A DNA stretch of 24,536 bases from a virus, in the IMG/VR virus record IMGVR_UViG_3300047661_000100, positions 1 to 24,536 of that record, one strand, 5' to 3'. The notes below the pieces were generated by a model that ran no database searches, had not been told where the DNA came from, and was given only the letters and a program-made list of their open reading frames with translations. The translations under genes and the position numbers were made by a program. Positions within the stretch are counted from its first letter, which is position 1, and each line of letters opens with the position of its first letter. Shown here piece by piece: positions 7,133 through 12,798 of this stretch.

Positions 7133-7519
7133 ATGGTCAAGGTAAGAAAGACGATTCAGCGGTCGGATGCGGAACTCGGATCACTCGTACTGGGTGAGAT
7201 GTTGCTCAATCCGTTGGCGGTGCATGAGCTGATTGGCGCCATGTTGTTGTCTGTGGATTGCTTCGTCCTGGACGCGCACCGGGTGATCTTCGAAGCGATC
7301 CGACAGTTGCACGGTGCGGGCTATTCGATCGGCCTGGCTACTGTGGCATCGGCTCTGGTCGATTGCGGCACGCTGAAGCGGGCGGGTGGCGTGGCGAACC
7401 TTGTGAAGCTTATGGAGCACGTCCCGAGCAAATACTTTGGCCCGATGCTGCATGGGCAATGCGCTGATCTTAGGGATCGCATGCTTGAGCGCAAGGTCCG
7501 TAGGAGCGCGGCGCGGTGA
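7133..7519 (+). CDS. Stand-alone DnaB-type helicase N-terminal domain
   Basis: A 128-aa protein whose residues about 11-100 match the N-terminal domain of replicative DnaB helicases: DAELGSLVLGEMLLNPLAVH, then DCFVLDAHRVIFEAIRQLH, then SIGLATVASALVDCG, then GGVANLVKLMEHVPS. The RecA-like motor domain, normally about 300 more residues, is absent; the gene ends in a short basic tail (ERKVRRSAAR). In DnaB this domain forms the collar and binds primase. A free copy could bind primase or interfere with or redirect host helicase assembly. That role is inferred. A clear AAAAGGTGG site precedes ATG 7133. The stop overlaps the next small gene (GTGA). Confidence 0.85.
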   Translation: MVKVRKTIQRSDAELGSLVLGEMLLNPLAVHELIGAMLLSVDCFVLDAHRVIFEAIRQLHGAGYSIGLATVASALVDCGTLKRAGGVANLVKLMEHVPSKYFGPMLHGQCADLRDRMLERKVRRSAAR

Positions 7520-7632
7520 GGATGCAAGTGGAGTTTGTGCCGGCGCTGATGGTGGGCTTCAGTATTGATCTTCATGAGCAGGCGGCCTACGCGATCCTGC
7601 TCTTTGTGGGGGTTTGTATCTCCTGGGAGTAG
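7516..7632 (+). CDS. Small hydrophobic protein (38 aa)
   Basis: A 38-aa frame starting GTG 7516, in a GTGA overlap with the upstream stop, with TAGGAG nine bases before. ATG 7522 is in the same frame. It reads MRMQVEFVPALMVGFSIDLH followed by a hydrophobic helix AAYAILLFVGVCISW, suggesting a membrane micro-protein. It is followed five bases later by another small membrane gene. Confidence 0.5.
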   Translation: MRMQVEFVPALMVGFSIDLHEQAAYAILLFVGVCISWE

Positions 7633-7636
7633 GGCG

Positions 7637-7810
7637 ATGGCGAAGAACGTGTTGAGGGTTTTGTTGGCGGTATTTGTGGCCGTGGTCTTTTGGCGCTTGG
7701 CGTGCCATGTGTGCAGTCGACTTGATGTTTGGCTTGGATGTGCGGTGGGCGTCTTTAGCTGGGAACTGATACGGGGAGAGGAATGCGATGAGCGTAAAGG
7801 CAGAGAGTAA
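7637..7810 (+). CDS. Small membrane protein
   Basis: A 57-aa protein with a hydrophobic segment VLRVLLAVFVAVVFWRLA near the N-terminus, a second moderately hydrophobic stretch (VWLGCAVGVFSW), and a charged C-terminus. The end overlaps the next gene by 23 nt. Shine-Dalgarno is weak (GGGAGTAGGGCG). No family recognised. Confidence 0.55.
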   Translation: MAKNVLRVLLAVFVAVVFWRLACHVCSRLDVWLGCAVGVFSWELIRGEECDERKGRE

Positions 7811-8477
7811 GCCCTACAACTGGTCGGAGCACGACTTGAAAGAGCTGCGCCGGCTGGCGCCGAAGACGCGAGTGCGTGACCTGGTTAAACTATTTGGGCG
7901 CTCGAAAGACTCCATTGTTGGGCAGTTGCAGCGGTTGAAATTGAAGAGCTTCAATCCGCTGCTTTGGCGGCAGGATGAGCTGGATGTTATCCGCAACGCC
8001 AAGCCAGACCAAAGAATTGGGCACCTGGCCAAGCAGTTGGGACGCTCGTATAACTCGGTACGCGACAAGGCGCAGAAACTGGGCGTACAACTCCGCGGGA
8101 TGAAGCGCTGGACAGAGGCGCAGGAAGCCGAACTGCTGAAATTGTCGGACACGCTGACGGAAGAGCAGATCTCTGAGCGGATCGGCCGGTCGGTGCGCGG
8201 CGTGCAATGGAAGGCTGTCGAACTTGGCATTGTGTTGCGCAAGGGGATGAAAGAAGCGCGGGGGGCGCGACGGCAGCCAGTACGGCGCGCGGCTAAGGTT
8301 GCGGCACGGAAGAGCACGCCGGCGGTGTGGGTGTCGCAGTTGGAGCGTTGCCCCCAGTGTGAGTGCATGGTGAGCAACTGGCAGCAGCACTTTGAGCGGA
8401 TGGGGCACCGGAGGCCGTTTTTCTGCGGCGTTGACCTGGCTAGCAAGGTGGACATAGCTACGGGGCGGCGGGCATGA
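7788..8477 (+). CDS. Triple Myb/SANT-like HTH protein with zinc finger
   Basis: A 229-aa DNA-binding protein made of three consecutive Trp-led helical repeats: residues about 12-53 (WSEHDLKELRRLAPK...GRSKDSIVGQLQRL), 60-100 (WRQDELDVIRN...GRSYNSVRDKAQKLG) and 108-148 (WTEAQEAELLKLS...GRSVRGVQWKAVELG). Each has the Myb/SANT pattern of acidic helix 1 and a GRS-led recognition helix. A basic linker (about 155-180) leads to a zinc finger C188, C191, H201, H207 with C213 nearby. RBS GGGGAGAGG precedes ATG 7788. The stop overlaps the next start. It is likely a phage transcription or genome-structuring factor; the target is unknown. Confidence 0.8.
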   Translation: MSVKAESKPYNWSEHDLKELRRLAPKTRVRDLVKLFGRSKDSIVGQLQRLKLKSFNPLLWRQDELDVIRNAKPDQRIGHLAKQLGRSYNSVRDKAQKLGVQLRGMKRWTEAQEAELLKLSDTLTEEQISERIGRSVRGVQWKAVELGIVLRKGMKEARGARRQPVRRAAKVAARKSTPAVWVSQLERCPQCECMVSNWQQHFERMGHRRPFFCGVDLASKVDIATGRRA

Positions 8478-8755
8478 AGGCGACCAAGCGGCAGCGGCCG
8501 GAAGATGGCGGCGTGGAGTGGCACGAGGAGCTGAACGCCTTTGAGTGCTTGGCGTGTTTTGAGTTTCTATCGGTGCGTCGTCGGGATCGCAATCCGGAAA
8601 AGCTAGCCGAGCTGAAAGAGTTGCTCATTATCGACCATACCGAGTGCTGGGAATTCGACGATCCGCGGATGGCTCGGAATGCGCGGCGGTTCCGGCGAGA
8701 GATCAAGCGGCAAAGCAACTTGGCTGCACAGCGGACCAGTTGGAGGGGGCGGTAA
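8474..8755 (+). CDS. Small CCHC zinc-binding hypothetical protein
   Basis: A 93-aa protein with CLAC (about 25-28) and a later HTEC (about 55-58) that could form a CxxC...HxxxC zinc site, then a basic C-terminal helix (MARNARRFRREIKRQ). ATG 8474 is fixed by the ATGA overlap with the previous gene. No family name can be given. The basic helix suggests nucleic-acid contact. Confidence 0.7.
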   Translation: MKATKRQRPEDGGVEWHEELNAFECLACFEFLSVRRRDRNPEKLAELKELLIIDHTECWEFDDPRMARNARRFRREIKRQSNLAAQRTSWRGR

Positions 8756-8760
8756 GTCAG

Positions 8761-9078
8761 ATGGACAGAGTGAAGATTGCAGCTTATTTCCCTGAAGTGC
8801 AATGGTCGGATCGCCTAGCGGCAGTGAGGATCGTTGGCCGGGCGTATGTGATTGGACTTGATCGAAATGAGCAAGGATCGGTGGCGCATTTATATCGCGG
8901 AACCTTTCAAAGAGTGGGTAACCCGATGTGCCGGCGTGGGTGGAATCGCTCGAACGGTTTTGGGTGGTCGATTTTCCGTAACTGTCTGGGAAGAGGTATT
9001 TGCAAAGTTTGCTTACGACGTGCGTTGAAGAAGTTTAAGCCGGTGCGATCAGTTAGACGAGAGACGAAGTGGCTGTGA
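8761..9078 (+). CDS. Small zinc-ribbon hypothetical protein
   Basis: A 105-aa protein with an N-terminal beta-rich part (KIAAYFPEVQWSDRLAAVRI) and a C-terminal four-Cys unit: MCRRGWNRSNGFGWSIFRNC then GICKVCLRRAL. This CxRGWNR...C...CxxC arrangement is a recurring small phage zinc-ribbon pattern of unknown function. ATG 8761 is five bases after the previous stop with GGGGCGGTAAG upstream. Longer in-frame starts would lie inside the previous gene. Confidence 0.65.
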   Translation: MDRVKIAAYFPEVQWSDRLAAVRIVGRAYVIGLDRNEQGSVAHLYRGTFQRVGNPMCRRGWNRSNGFGWSIFRNCLGRGICKVCLRRALKKFKPVRSVRRETKWL

Positions 9079-9098
9079 GTTGAAGGGGATGGTGGGGA

Positions 9099-9374
9099 AT
9101 GGGGAAGCGCGGTCCAAAGCGATGGAAAGAGTCGAGCGAGCGTGTGATGCCGATTGCGGTGATCGCCAAGCGGCTTGGGGTGTCGGTGCGCACGGTGGAA
9201 TATGACTGGCGCCGCGGGATAGGCAAGCTGAAGCGAATTCCTGGGGCCTTCGAACTGCTGTTGGATTTTGTGCATGCCTCAGCGGCTTCTGATCAGGAGC
9301 TATTGCGTGCGGGGTCGGCGGAATGCCGGACGGAGTTTGTAAACGAGTGGGGCGGAACGAGGGAGAGAGCATGA
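9099..9374 (+). CDS. Small HTH protein (sigma region-4-like)
   Basis: A 91-aa DNA-binding protein. Residues about 17-45 read MPIAVIAKRLGVSVRTVEYD then WRRGIGKLKR, a helix-turn-helix with the IAxxLGVSxRTVExxxRRGxxKL pattern of sigma-70 region 4 and related regulators. No other sigma region is present, so it is a stand-alone regulator rather than a sigma factor. ATG 9099 follows GGTGGGGA; the next gene overlaps its stop (ATGA). Confidence 0.75.
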   Translation: MGKRGPKRWKESSERVMPIAVIAKRLGVSVRTVEYDWRRGIGKLKRIPGAFELLLDFVHASAASDQELLRAGSAECRTEFVNEWGGTRERA

Positions 9375-9916
9375 AGAAATTTGGAGCGCAGTTGGCGAAA
9401 TGGAAGCGCGGGTGTGGGCGGGTGTTGCTTCCGAAGCGGTGGCGGGAATATTTGGAGTATTTGGACAAGTTCGAGAAGGATCGTGACGAGTTCCGCTCGC
9501 TTGCGATTCACTTGGGCTACATGGGGCACGGAAGTTATGAGGCGTTGGTGGCTATTGCGAAGCGGTGCAAGGCTGCTGAGGACAAACTGACAGCGTCCCA
9601 GTACTGCGAGGCGGAAGAGAGGGCTGCGGCGGGACTTCCAGGCCTGACAGCGGCGGAGGTAGAGCGGTTGGCGGTGTTGGCTGAGGAATGCGGCGAAGTG
9701 GCGCAGGCGGTGGGCAAGGTGCTGCGGCATGGGTGGCGGAGCGCTTCGCCTTTTGGTGGACCAATCAACCGCGTTTCGTTAGAGAGCGAAATGGGCCATG
9801 TGCGCGCGGCGATCGACTTGATGGTCGATGCGGGCGATGTGCGGCATGGGGATATAGCGGCCTGGCGGCGCAGGAAGCTGGCCAGTTTGGGCCAGTGGCT
9901 GCATCACCAAGGGTAA
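9371..9916 (+). CDS. MazG-like nucleotide pyrophosphohydrolase domain protein
   Basis: A 181-aa protein. Residues about 92-165 resemble the all-alpha MazG-like family: LAVLAEECGEVAQAVGKVLR (EExxE motif 105-109), HGWRS and an NR linker, then LESEMGHVRAAIDLM (138-151). Such enzymes hydrolyse NTPs or dNTPs to NMP plus pyrophosphate using Mg2+ held by Glu/Asp. In the second helix the usual acidic residue after EMG is His143, so the metal site may be altered. The N-terminal 90 residues are helical and charged and not recognised. ATG 9371 overlaps the upstream stop. Confidence 0.75.
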   Translation: MKKFGAQLAKWKRGCGRVLLPKRWREYLEYLDKFEKDRDEFRSLAIHLGYMGHGSYEALVAIAKRCKAAEDKLTASQYCEAEERAAAGLPGLTAAEVERLAVLAEECGEVAQAVGKVLRHGWRSASPFGGPINRVSLESEMGHVRAAIDLMVDAGDVRHGDIAAWRRRKLASLGQWLHHQG

Positions 9917-9998
9917 GTTGCGACGCCGGAATAGAAGCCAGGAATCTGAGAACGGAAAGACTCCGCGGAACTGTTGAAGCGGGGCATGGGGAAACACT

Positions 9999-10622
9999 GT
10001 GAGCGCACGGGCAAGTGGGTACATGAAAGGGCTGGTTTTTTGCCCGAACGGAGAGCGGCTGACGCCTCGGGAGAAGCTCGTCGGCATGGTCCTGGCAGAC
10101 TCGCACCAGGACAAGGCCAAGAGCTTCACTTATCCCTCGGTGGAGACGATAGCCGAGGAATCTCTGAGCGATAAGCGGACCTGTCAGCGGTATCTCGAAG
10201 CGCTGGAACGCAAGGGCGTGATTCTTCGCTTGAGGCCTAAAGGGCAAGGTCGCGGATGTTTGGTCTTCTACTTCTTTCCGGCGTTGGATGTGATGCCGGA
10301 AGGGTGGCAGGGTACCGCCCTTTTGGGTGGGTCCACTCTTGCGCGAAAGGGTGGCGGAAGGGTGTCAGAAGGGTGGCAAGACGCGCACTGCCCCAGTAGT
10401 ACGCGCGCGGGAACGGGAACAGCAACGGGAACAAGAACAAGTACTAACCCCCCAACCCCCGCAAGCGGGGGAGTGCGGAGACGACAGGGATCAGGTTTCA
10501 GAGATCGGAGATCAGGAAAGGCAAAAACATGCAGAGGAGAAAGACGCAAGCGCCCAAGGTGTGGCGCAGAACGGCATTCCGGAAAAGGAAAACGAACTCG
10601 TCTCGATGGATCAGGGAGTTGA
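9999..10622 (+). CDS. Winged-helix replication-type protein (C-terminus in doubt)
   Basis: The ORF encodes 207 aa. Residues about 20-85 form a helix-turn-helix/winged helix typical of phage replication initiators: LTPREKLVGMVLADSHQD, then SFTYPSVETIAEESLSDKRT, then CQRYLEALERKGVILRLRPK. The residues after about 100 are Gly/Thr/Arg-rich and basic and look like out-of-frame coding, while the +1 frame over 10327-10622 is an acidic linker leading into a well-formed C-terminal region. The protein may therefore normally continue in the other frame (see the overlapping CDS). Start GTG 9999 has GGGGA upstream; ATG 10023 is an alternative. Confidence 0.75.
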   Translation: MSARASGYMKGLVFCPNGERLTPREKLVGMVLADSHQDKAKSFTYPSVETIAEESLSDKRTCQRYLEALERKGVILRLRPKGQGRGCLVFYFFPALDVMPEGWQGTALLGGSTLARKGGGRVSEGWQDAHCPSSTRAGTGTATGTRTSTNPPTPASGGVRRRQGSGFRDRRSGKAKTCRGERRKRPRCGAERHSGKGKRTRLDGSGS

Positions 10623-11190
10623 ACCTCGAAATCTGGAAAGCGATTCTCGCGGTGATAGAGGAGGAGAAAATTGCGACTCGGCCGAATTTGGGTCTGTATG
10701 CGGGGGCTTGACCGAGGCGCAGCTTGCACACATTGAGAGCCTTCATCCGGGAGCGGATCGGCGTCTATGGGAAGAGTTTTACCGCGAGCAAAATCGGAAG
10801 GCATCCGCCATCGCGCCGAAACGGGAGGAGGCACAGCGGGCAGATGCATTGAAGGAGAAGCTGTGCGATATGCCGGCGGCGCGGGACTGGGTGATGCGGC
10901 AGTGTGGCTTCGTGCGGCGCGAGCGGCGCGGGCCGCGCATCGGCGGTATCGGTCCGGTGATTGAGGCTGTGTTGCAGCAAGAGCTGGATAAAGAGCAGCC
11001 GCTGTGGCATACCGCGCCGAAGATGGCGGAAAGCTGGAAGAAATTCAAGCGCAACGGAGAGTTCATCGACGTGCATTGGGGCCCGGTTAAGTTCTTCGAG
11101 TTAGGAATTTGGAGCGATGAACGGGGTTGGGCGTGGAATCAGCAAAAGCTGGATAGTTTGGCTGGAGCAAGTGTCGGAAGTAGGAAATAG
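10327..11190 (+). CDS. Hypothetical protein, possibly frameshifted C-terminus of HTH protein
   Basis: The ORF encodes 287 aa from GTG 10327, in the +1 frame relative to the preceding gene and overlapping it by 296 nt. The first 125 residues are Glu/Gln/Arg-rich linker (EREQQREQEQ). The C-terminal part (about 128-280) looks well conserved in style: LTEAQLAHIESLHPG, DWVMRQCGFVRRERRGPRIG, GPVIEAVLQQELDKEQP, GWAWNQQKLDSLAG. GTG 10327 has no convincing Shine-Dalgarno and ATG 10606 is poorly placed as well. The simplest reading is one replication-type protein split by a frameshift, or a programmed shift, within the overlap. Confidence 0.6.
   Translation: MGPLLRERVAEGCQKGGKTRTAPVVRAREREQQREQEQVLTPQPPQAGECGDDRDQVSEIGDQERQKHAEEKDASAQGVAQNGIPEKENELVSMDQGVEPRNLESDSRGDRGGENCDSAEFGSVCGGLTEAQLAHIESLHPGADRRLWEEFYREQNRKASAIAPKREEAQRADALKEKLCDMPAARDWVMRQCGFVRRERRGPRIGGIGPVIEAVLQQELDKEQPLWHTAPKMAESWKKFKRNGEFIDVHWGPVKFFELGIWSDERGWAWNQQKLDSLAGASVGSRK
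10448..10471 (+). other. C-run and CCCCCGC/GCGGGGG hairpin in frame overlap
   Basis: Six C residues (10448-10453) are followed by CCCCCGC-AA-GCGGGGG (10456-10471), a very stable inverted repeat inside the two-frame overlap. It has no U-tract, so it is not an intrinsic terminator. It is a natural slippage or frameshift-stimulating site. Confidence 0.5.
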
Positions 11191-11193
11191 AAG

Positions 11194-11209
11194 TGTTTCA
11201 CGTGACACG
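11194..11209. promoter_or_regulatory. parS-like site 1
   Basis: TGTTTCACGTGACACG differs from the widely conserved bacterial parS TGTTTCACGTGAAACA at 2 of 16 positions and keeps the central CACGTG. It sits in the 55-nt gap before the gene at 11246. Confidence 0.65.
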
Positions 11210-11212
11210 TTT

Positions 11213-11228
11213 TGTTCTACGTGGAACA
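11213..11228. promoter_or_regulatory. parS-like site 2
   Basis: TGTTCTACGTGGAACA is palindromic in 7 of 8 base-pair positions and is one base from the parS variant TGTTCCACGTGGAACA. Centre-to-centre distance to site 1 is 19 bp. Confidence 0.65.
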
Positions 11229-11245
11229 GAAAGAGAGGGAGAGCA

Positions 11246-11542
11246 ATGAAGTATCGTGAGGCGGGAACACTGTGCAGCGGAGGATGTGGCAAGGAACGGC
11301 GCAAAGGGCAACGGGATTGCGCTGAGTGCCACGCGAAGGCGATGCGAACGTATCGCAAGAAAAAAGTCTTGCGCACGGGGACTGAGATTCTCGACCGGGC
11401 CTCGCAGCACTTGGCGCAGCAGTGCTGGCGTGATATGCCCAAGGCTGAATTCAAGGCCAACATGGATGCTCGGTGCCTGTTGATCAGCTTGCAGATCAAA
11501 GTGCTCAACGAGCCGATGGAGCAGGAGCTAAAAGCGGCATAG
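11246..11542 (+). CDS. Small zinc-ribbon hypothetical protein
   Basis: A 98-aa protein beginning MKYREAGTLCSGGCGKERRK followed by GQRDCAECHAKAMRTYRKK: a four-Cys ribbon (CxxxC and CxxC) and a basic helix, then an alpha-helical C-terminus. ATG 11246 is chosen because GAGAGGGAGAG lies just upstream and the longer in-frame start (11117) would run through the parS-like pair and the previous gene. A DNA-binding or accessory replication role is plausible but unproven. Confidence 0.75.
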   Translation: MKYREAGTLCSGGCGKERRKGQRDCAECHAKAMRTYRKKKVLRTGTEILDRASQHLAQQCWRDMPKAEFKANMDARCLLISLQIKVLNEPMEQELKAA

Positions 11543-11554
11543 GTGGTATTTTCT

Positions 11555-11576
11555 GGGAATTGCATAGTTGATTCCC
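11555..11576. terminator. Weak hairpin between convergent genes
   Basis: GGGAAT-10 nt-ATTCCC, a 6-bp inverted repeat between the plus-strand gene ending at 11542 and the minus-strand gene ending at 11636. No long U-tract follows, so terminator function is uncertain. Confidence 0.3.
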
Positions 11577-11635
11577 TTAACATCGTCGCTGGCACTGCGA
11601 TGCCAAGAGAAAGGCTAAAGATGTCTGCTGAAGTT

Positions 11636-11884
11636 CTAGGTCTTTTTCAAGAACTTGGCGAACTCAGGCGTAACAGGAACGGACAGCCATGTAAACGGCT
11701 CTCTTTGCTTGAGGAGCCTCACAGGTTCGGACAGAGCTGTCCCATTGAGGCCCAAAGCTTTGAGTGCATCTTCAAGGTCCTTGAGGTCCAAGCTCGCCTT
11801 TCTCGTCTTTCTATCGGCGTCCGTAAGCCCCACTTCGACTTCGCTTCCATTCTTCAGCGCGATATTCGAAACAAATTCGCTCAT
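11636..11884 (-). CDS. Lone minus-strand small protein
   Basis: An 82-aa protein reading MSEFVSNIALKNGSEVEVGL, then TDADRKTRKASLDLKDLEDA, and ending VPVTPEFAKFLKKT. It is a small charged alpha/beta protein with no recognised family. It has an excellent Shine-Dalgarno (AAGGAGGA, seven bases before ATG) on the minus strand, which makes it real even though it opposes the surrounding operon. A TATGAT-like -10 lies at 11909-11914 on the minus strand. It is a good candidate for an independently expressed lysogenic (moron) gene. Confidence 0.75.
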   Translation of the reverse strand: MSEFVSNIALKNGSEVEVGLTDADRKTRKASLDLKDLEDALKALGLNGTALSEPVRLLKQREPFTWLSVPVTPEFAKFLKKT

Positions 11885-12004
11885 AGAGGTTTCCTCCTTC
11901 GGCTAAACATCATAACGCACGAGCCGTCAGGGGCGATAGGAGGACTTTTTAGCGGAAAGAGGCGAAACGGTGAAGCCAAAAGTCTGCGCTGCCTGTGACC
12001 AAGT

Positions 12005-12026
12005 TAGACACCGTCGCGAGGGTGAC
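12005..12026 (+). repeat. CACCGTCGCGA hairpin element, copy 2
   Basis: TAGACACCGTCGCGA (12005-12019) with CACC/GGTG pairing (12009-12012 with 12021-12024). It ends directly before ATG 12027. Confidence 0.55.
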
Positions 12027-12188
12027 ATGAAACTGCGAACTGAAATCAATTGGTGGATTCCGGGTGGCAGTATCGTCTATATCGGCACACCAAAGACTAG
12101 GGCCGCGTGGGTTCAATTGACTTGGCGCGGATACGTTGCTTGGTGGCATCTGATCTTCCTTGCACTATGGAAGACGATTAAACGCTAG
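12027..12188 (+). CDS. Small hypothetical membrane-associated protein
   Basis: A 53-aa protein from ATG 12027, preceded by GAGGGTG: MKLRTEINWWIPGGSIVYIG, then a Trp-rich hydrophobic C-terminus (YVAWWHLIFLALWKTIKR) that could insert in a membrane. An upstream in-frame GTG (11970, with AAAGAGG) would add a CAAC-containing N-terminus. In that case the repeat copy at 12005 would be coding, unlike the other copies, so the shorter form is preferred. Function unknown. Confidence 0.5.
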   Translation: MKLRTEINWWIPGGSIVYIGTPKTRAAWVQLTWRGYVAWWHLIFLALWKTIKR

Positions 12189-12216
12189 GCACCGTCGCGA
12201 ACGGTACTACGGTTCC
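12186..12216 (+). repeat. CACCGTCGCGA hairpin element, copy 3
   Basis: TAGGCACCGTCGCGA (12186-12200), identical to copy 1 over 15 bases including the upstream stop codon. ACCGT-CGCGA-ACGGT (12191-12205) is a perfect stem. The next start, ATG 12231, is 30 nt beyond the first stem base region. Confidence 0.6.
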
Positions 12217-12230
12217 AAGAAAGCGAGAAA

Positions 12231-12461
12231 ATGGATACACCTGAGTTGGAAATTAGCGTTTTGGAAATGGCTGAAGGAATCGAGCGCATGACTGGCGGCC
12301 GCATCTCGGGAGACAGGGCTGTCTGGCACGCTGAGGCGCTCAAGGATGTGATTAACGGAACATACGATCCAGATGCGTGGGTGTATGTTGATGAGCTTGG
12401 ATTTCGCATACGCAAGTCAGAAGCGCATCGTCTTTGCACCGCTCCGGATTTACAAATTTAG
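12231..12461 (+). CDS. Small acidic hypothetical protein
   Basis: A 76-aa protein (MDTPELEISVLEMAEGIERM...DAWVYVDELGFRIRKSEAH), acidic and probably soluble. No family recognised. It follows hairpin element copy 3 and has a GAAAGCGAG site before ATG 12231. After it the sequence is poorly coding for over 300 bases. Confidence 0.6.
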   Translation: MDTPELEISVLEMAEGIERMTGGRISGDRAVWHAEALKDVINGTYDPDAWVYVDELGFRIRKSEAHRLCTAPDLQI

Positions 12462-12798
12462 AGAATGACCTATAGTGAGTGAGGAACAAGGCAGCCGCCG
12501 ATTTCGTTTTTGATGTGAAGTTTGTGGCTGCCAAGTTGCTTCTACCGCCCTAGCCAACCAAAGGCAGGTGCCCCGCGGATCGAAGTGGGCGCTTCAAGAG
12601 TTAGCTGAATCACGTCTAAAATCTGGGCAAGTCCATCCCACACTGGCAGCAATGCCGGTTGCGGCTTGCTCTGTTTCCCCTCCTCGACAGGCGCGCAATG
12701 CGATGGGCACACGTCCACGGATACGCGCATCTAATAGCGATTACGCGTTGGCGATTTTCCCACCTAATACGACGTTGGGGTGGCGAGTCGTCGGCAGA
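12462..12798. other. Poorly coding stretch with GGCAGCC inverted repeat
   Basis: About 337 bases without a convincing gene. A GTG-started frame (12475) reads MSEEQGSRRFRF, meets TGA at 12511-12513, then continues CEVCGCQVASTALA in the same frame and stays open into the downstream gene. An inverted repeat GGCAGCC (12490-12496) / GGCTGCC (12526-12532) surrounds the stop. The composition of the intervening peptide is unlike the other proteins here. It may be decayed coding sequence or an insertion or deletion scar. Confidence 0.4.

Noticed and set aside
10448-10471. GC hairpin as an intrinsic terminator
   Set aside because: No T-run follows and it lies inside open coding frames.
12542-12730. 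A 62-codon minus-strand frame with a protein-like end (WDGLAQILDVIQLTLEAPTS)
   Set aside because: No Shine-Dalgarno and no recognisable family; kept as a remote possibility within the poorly coding stretch but not called.
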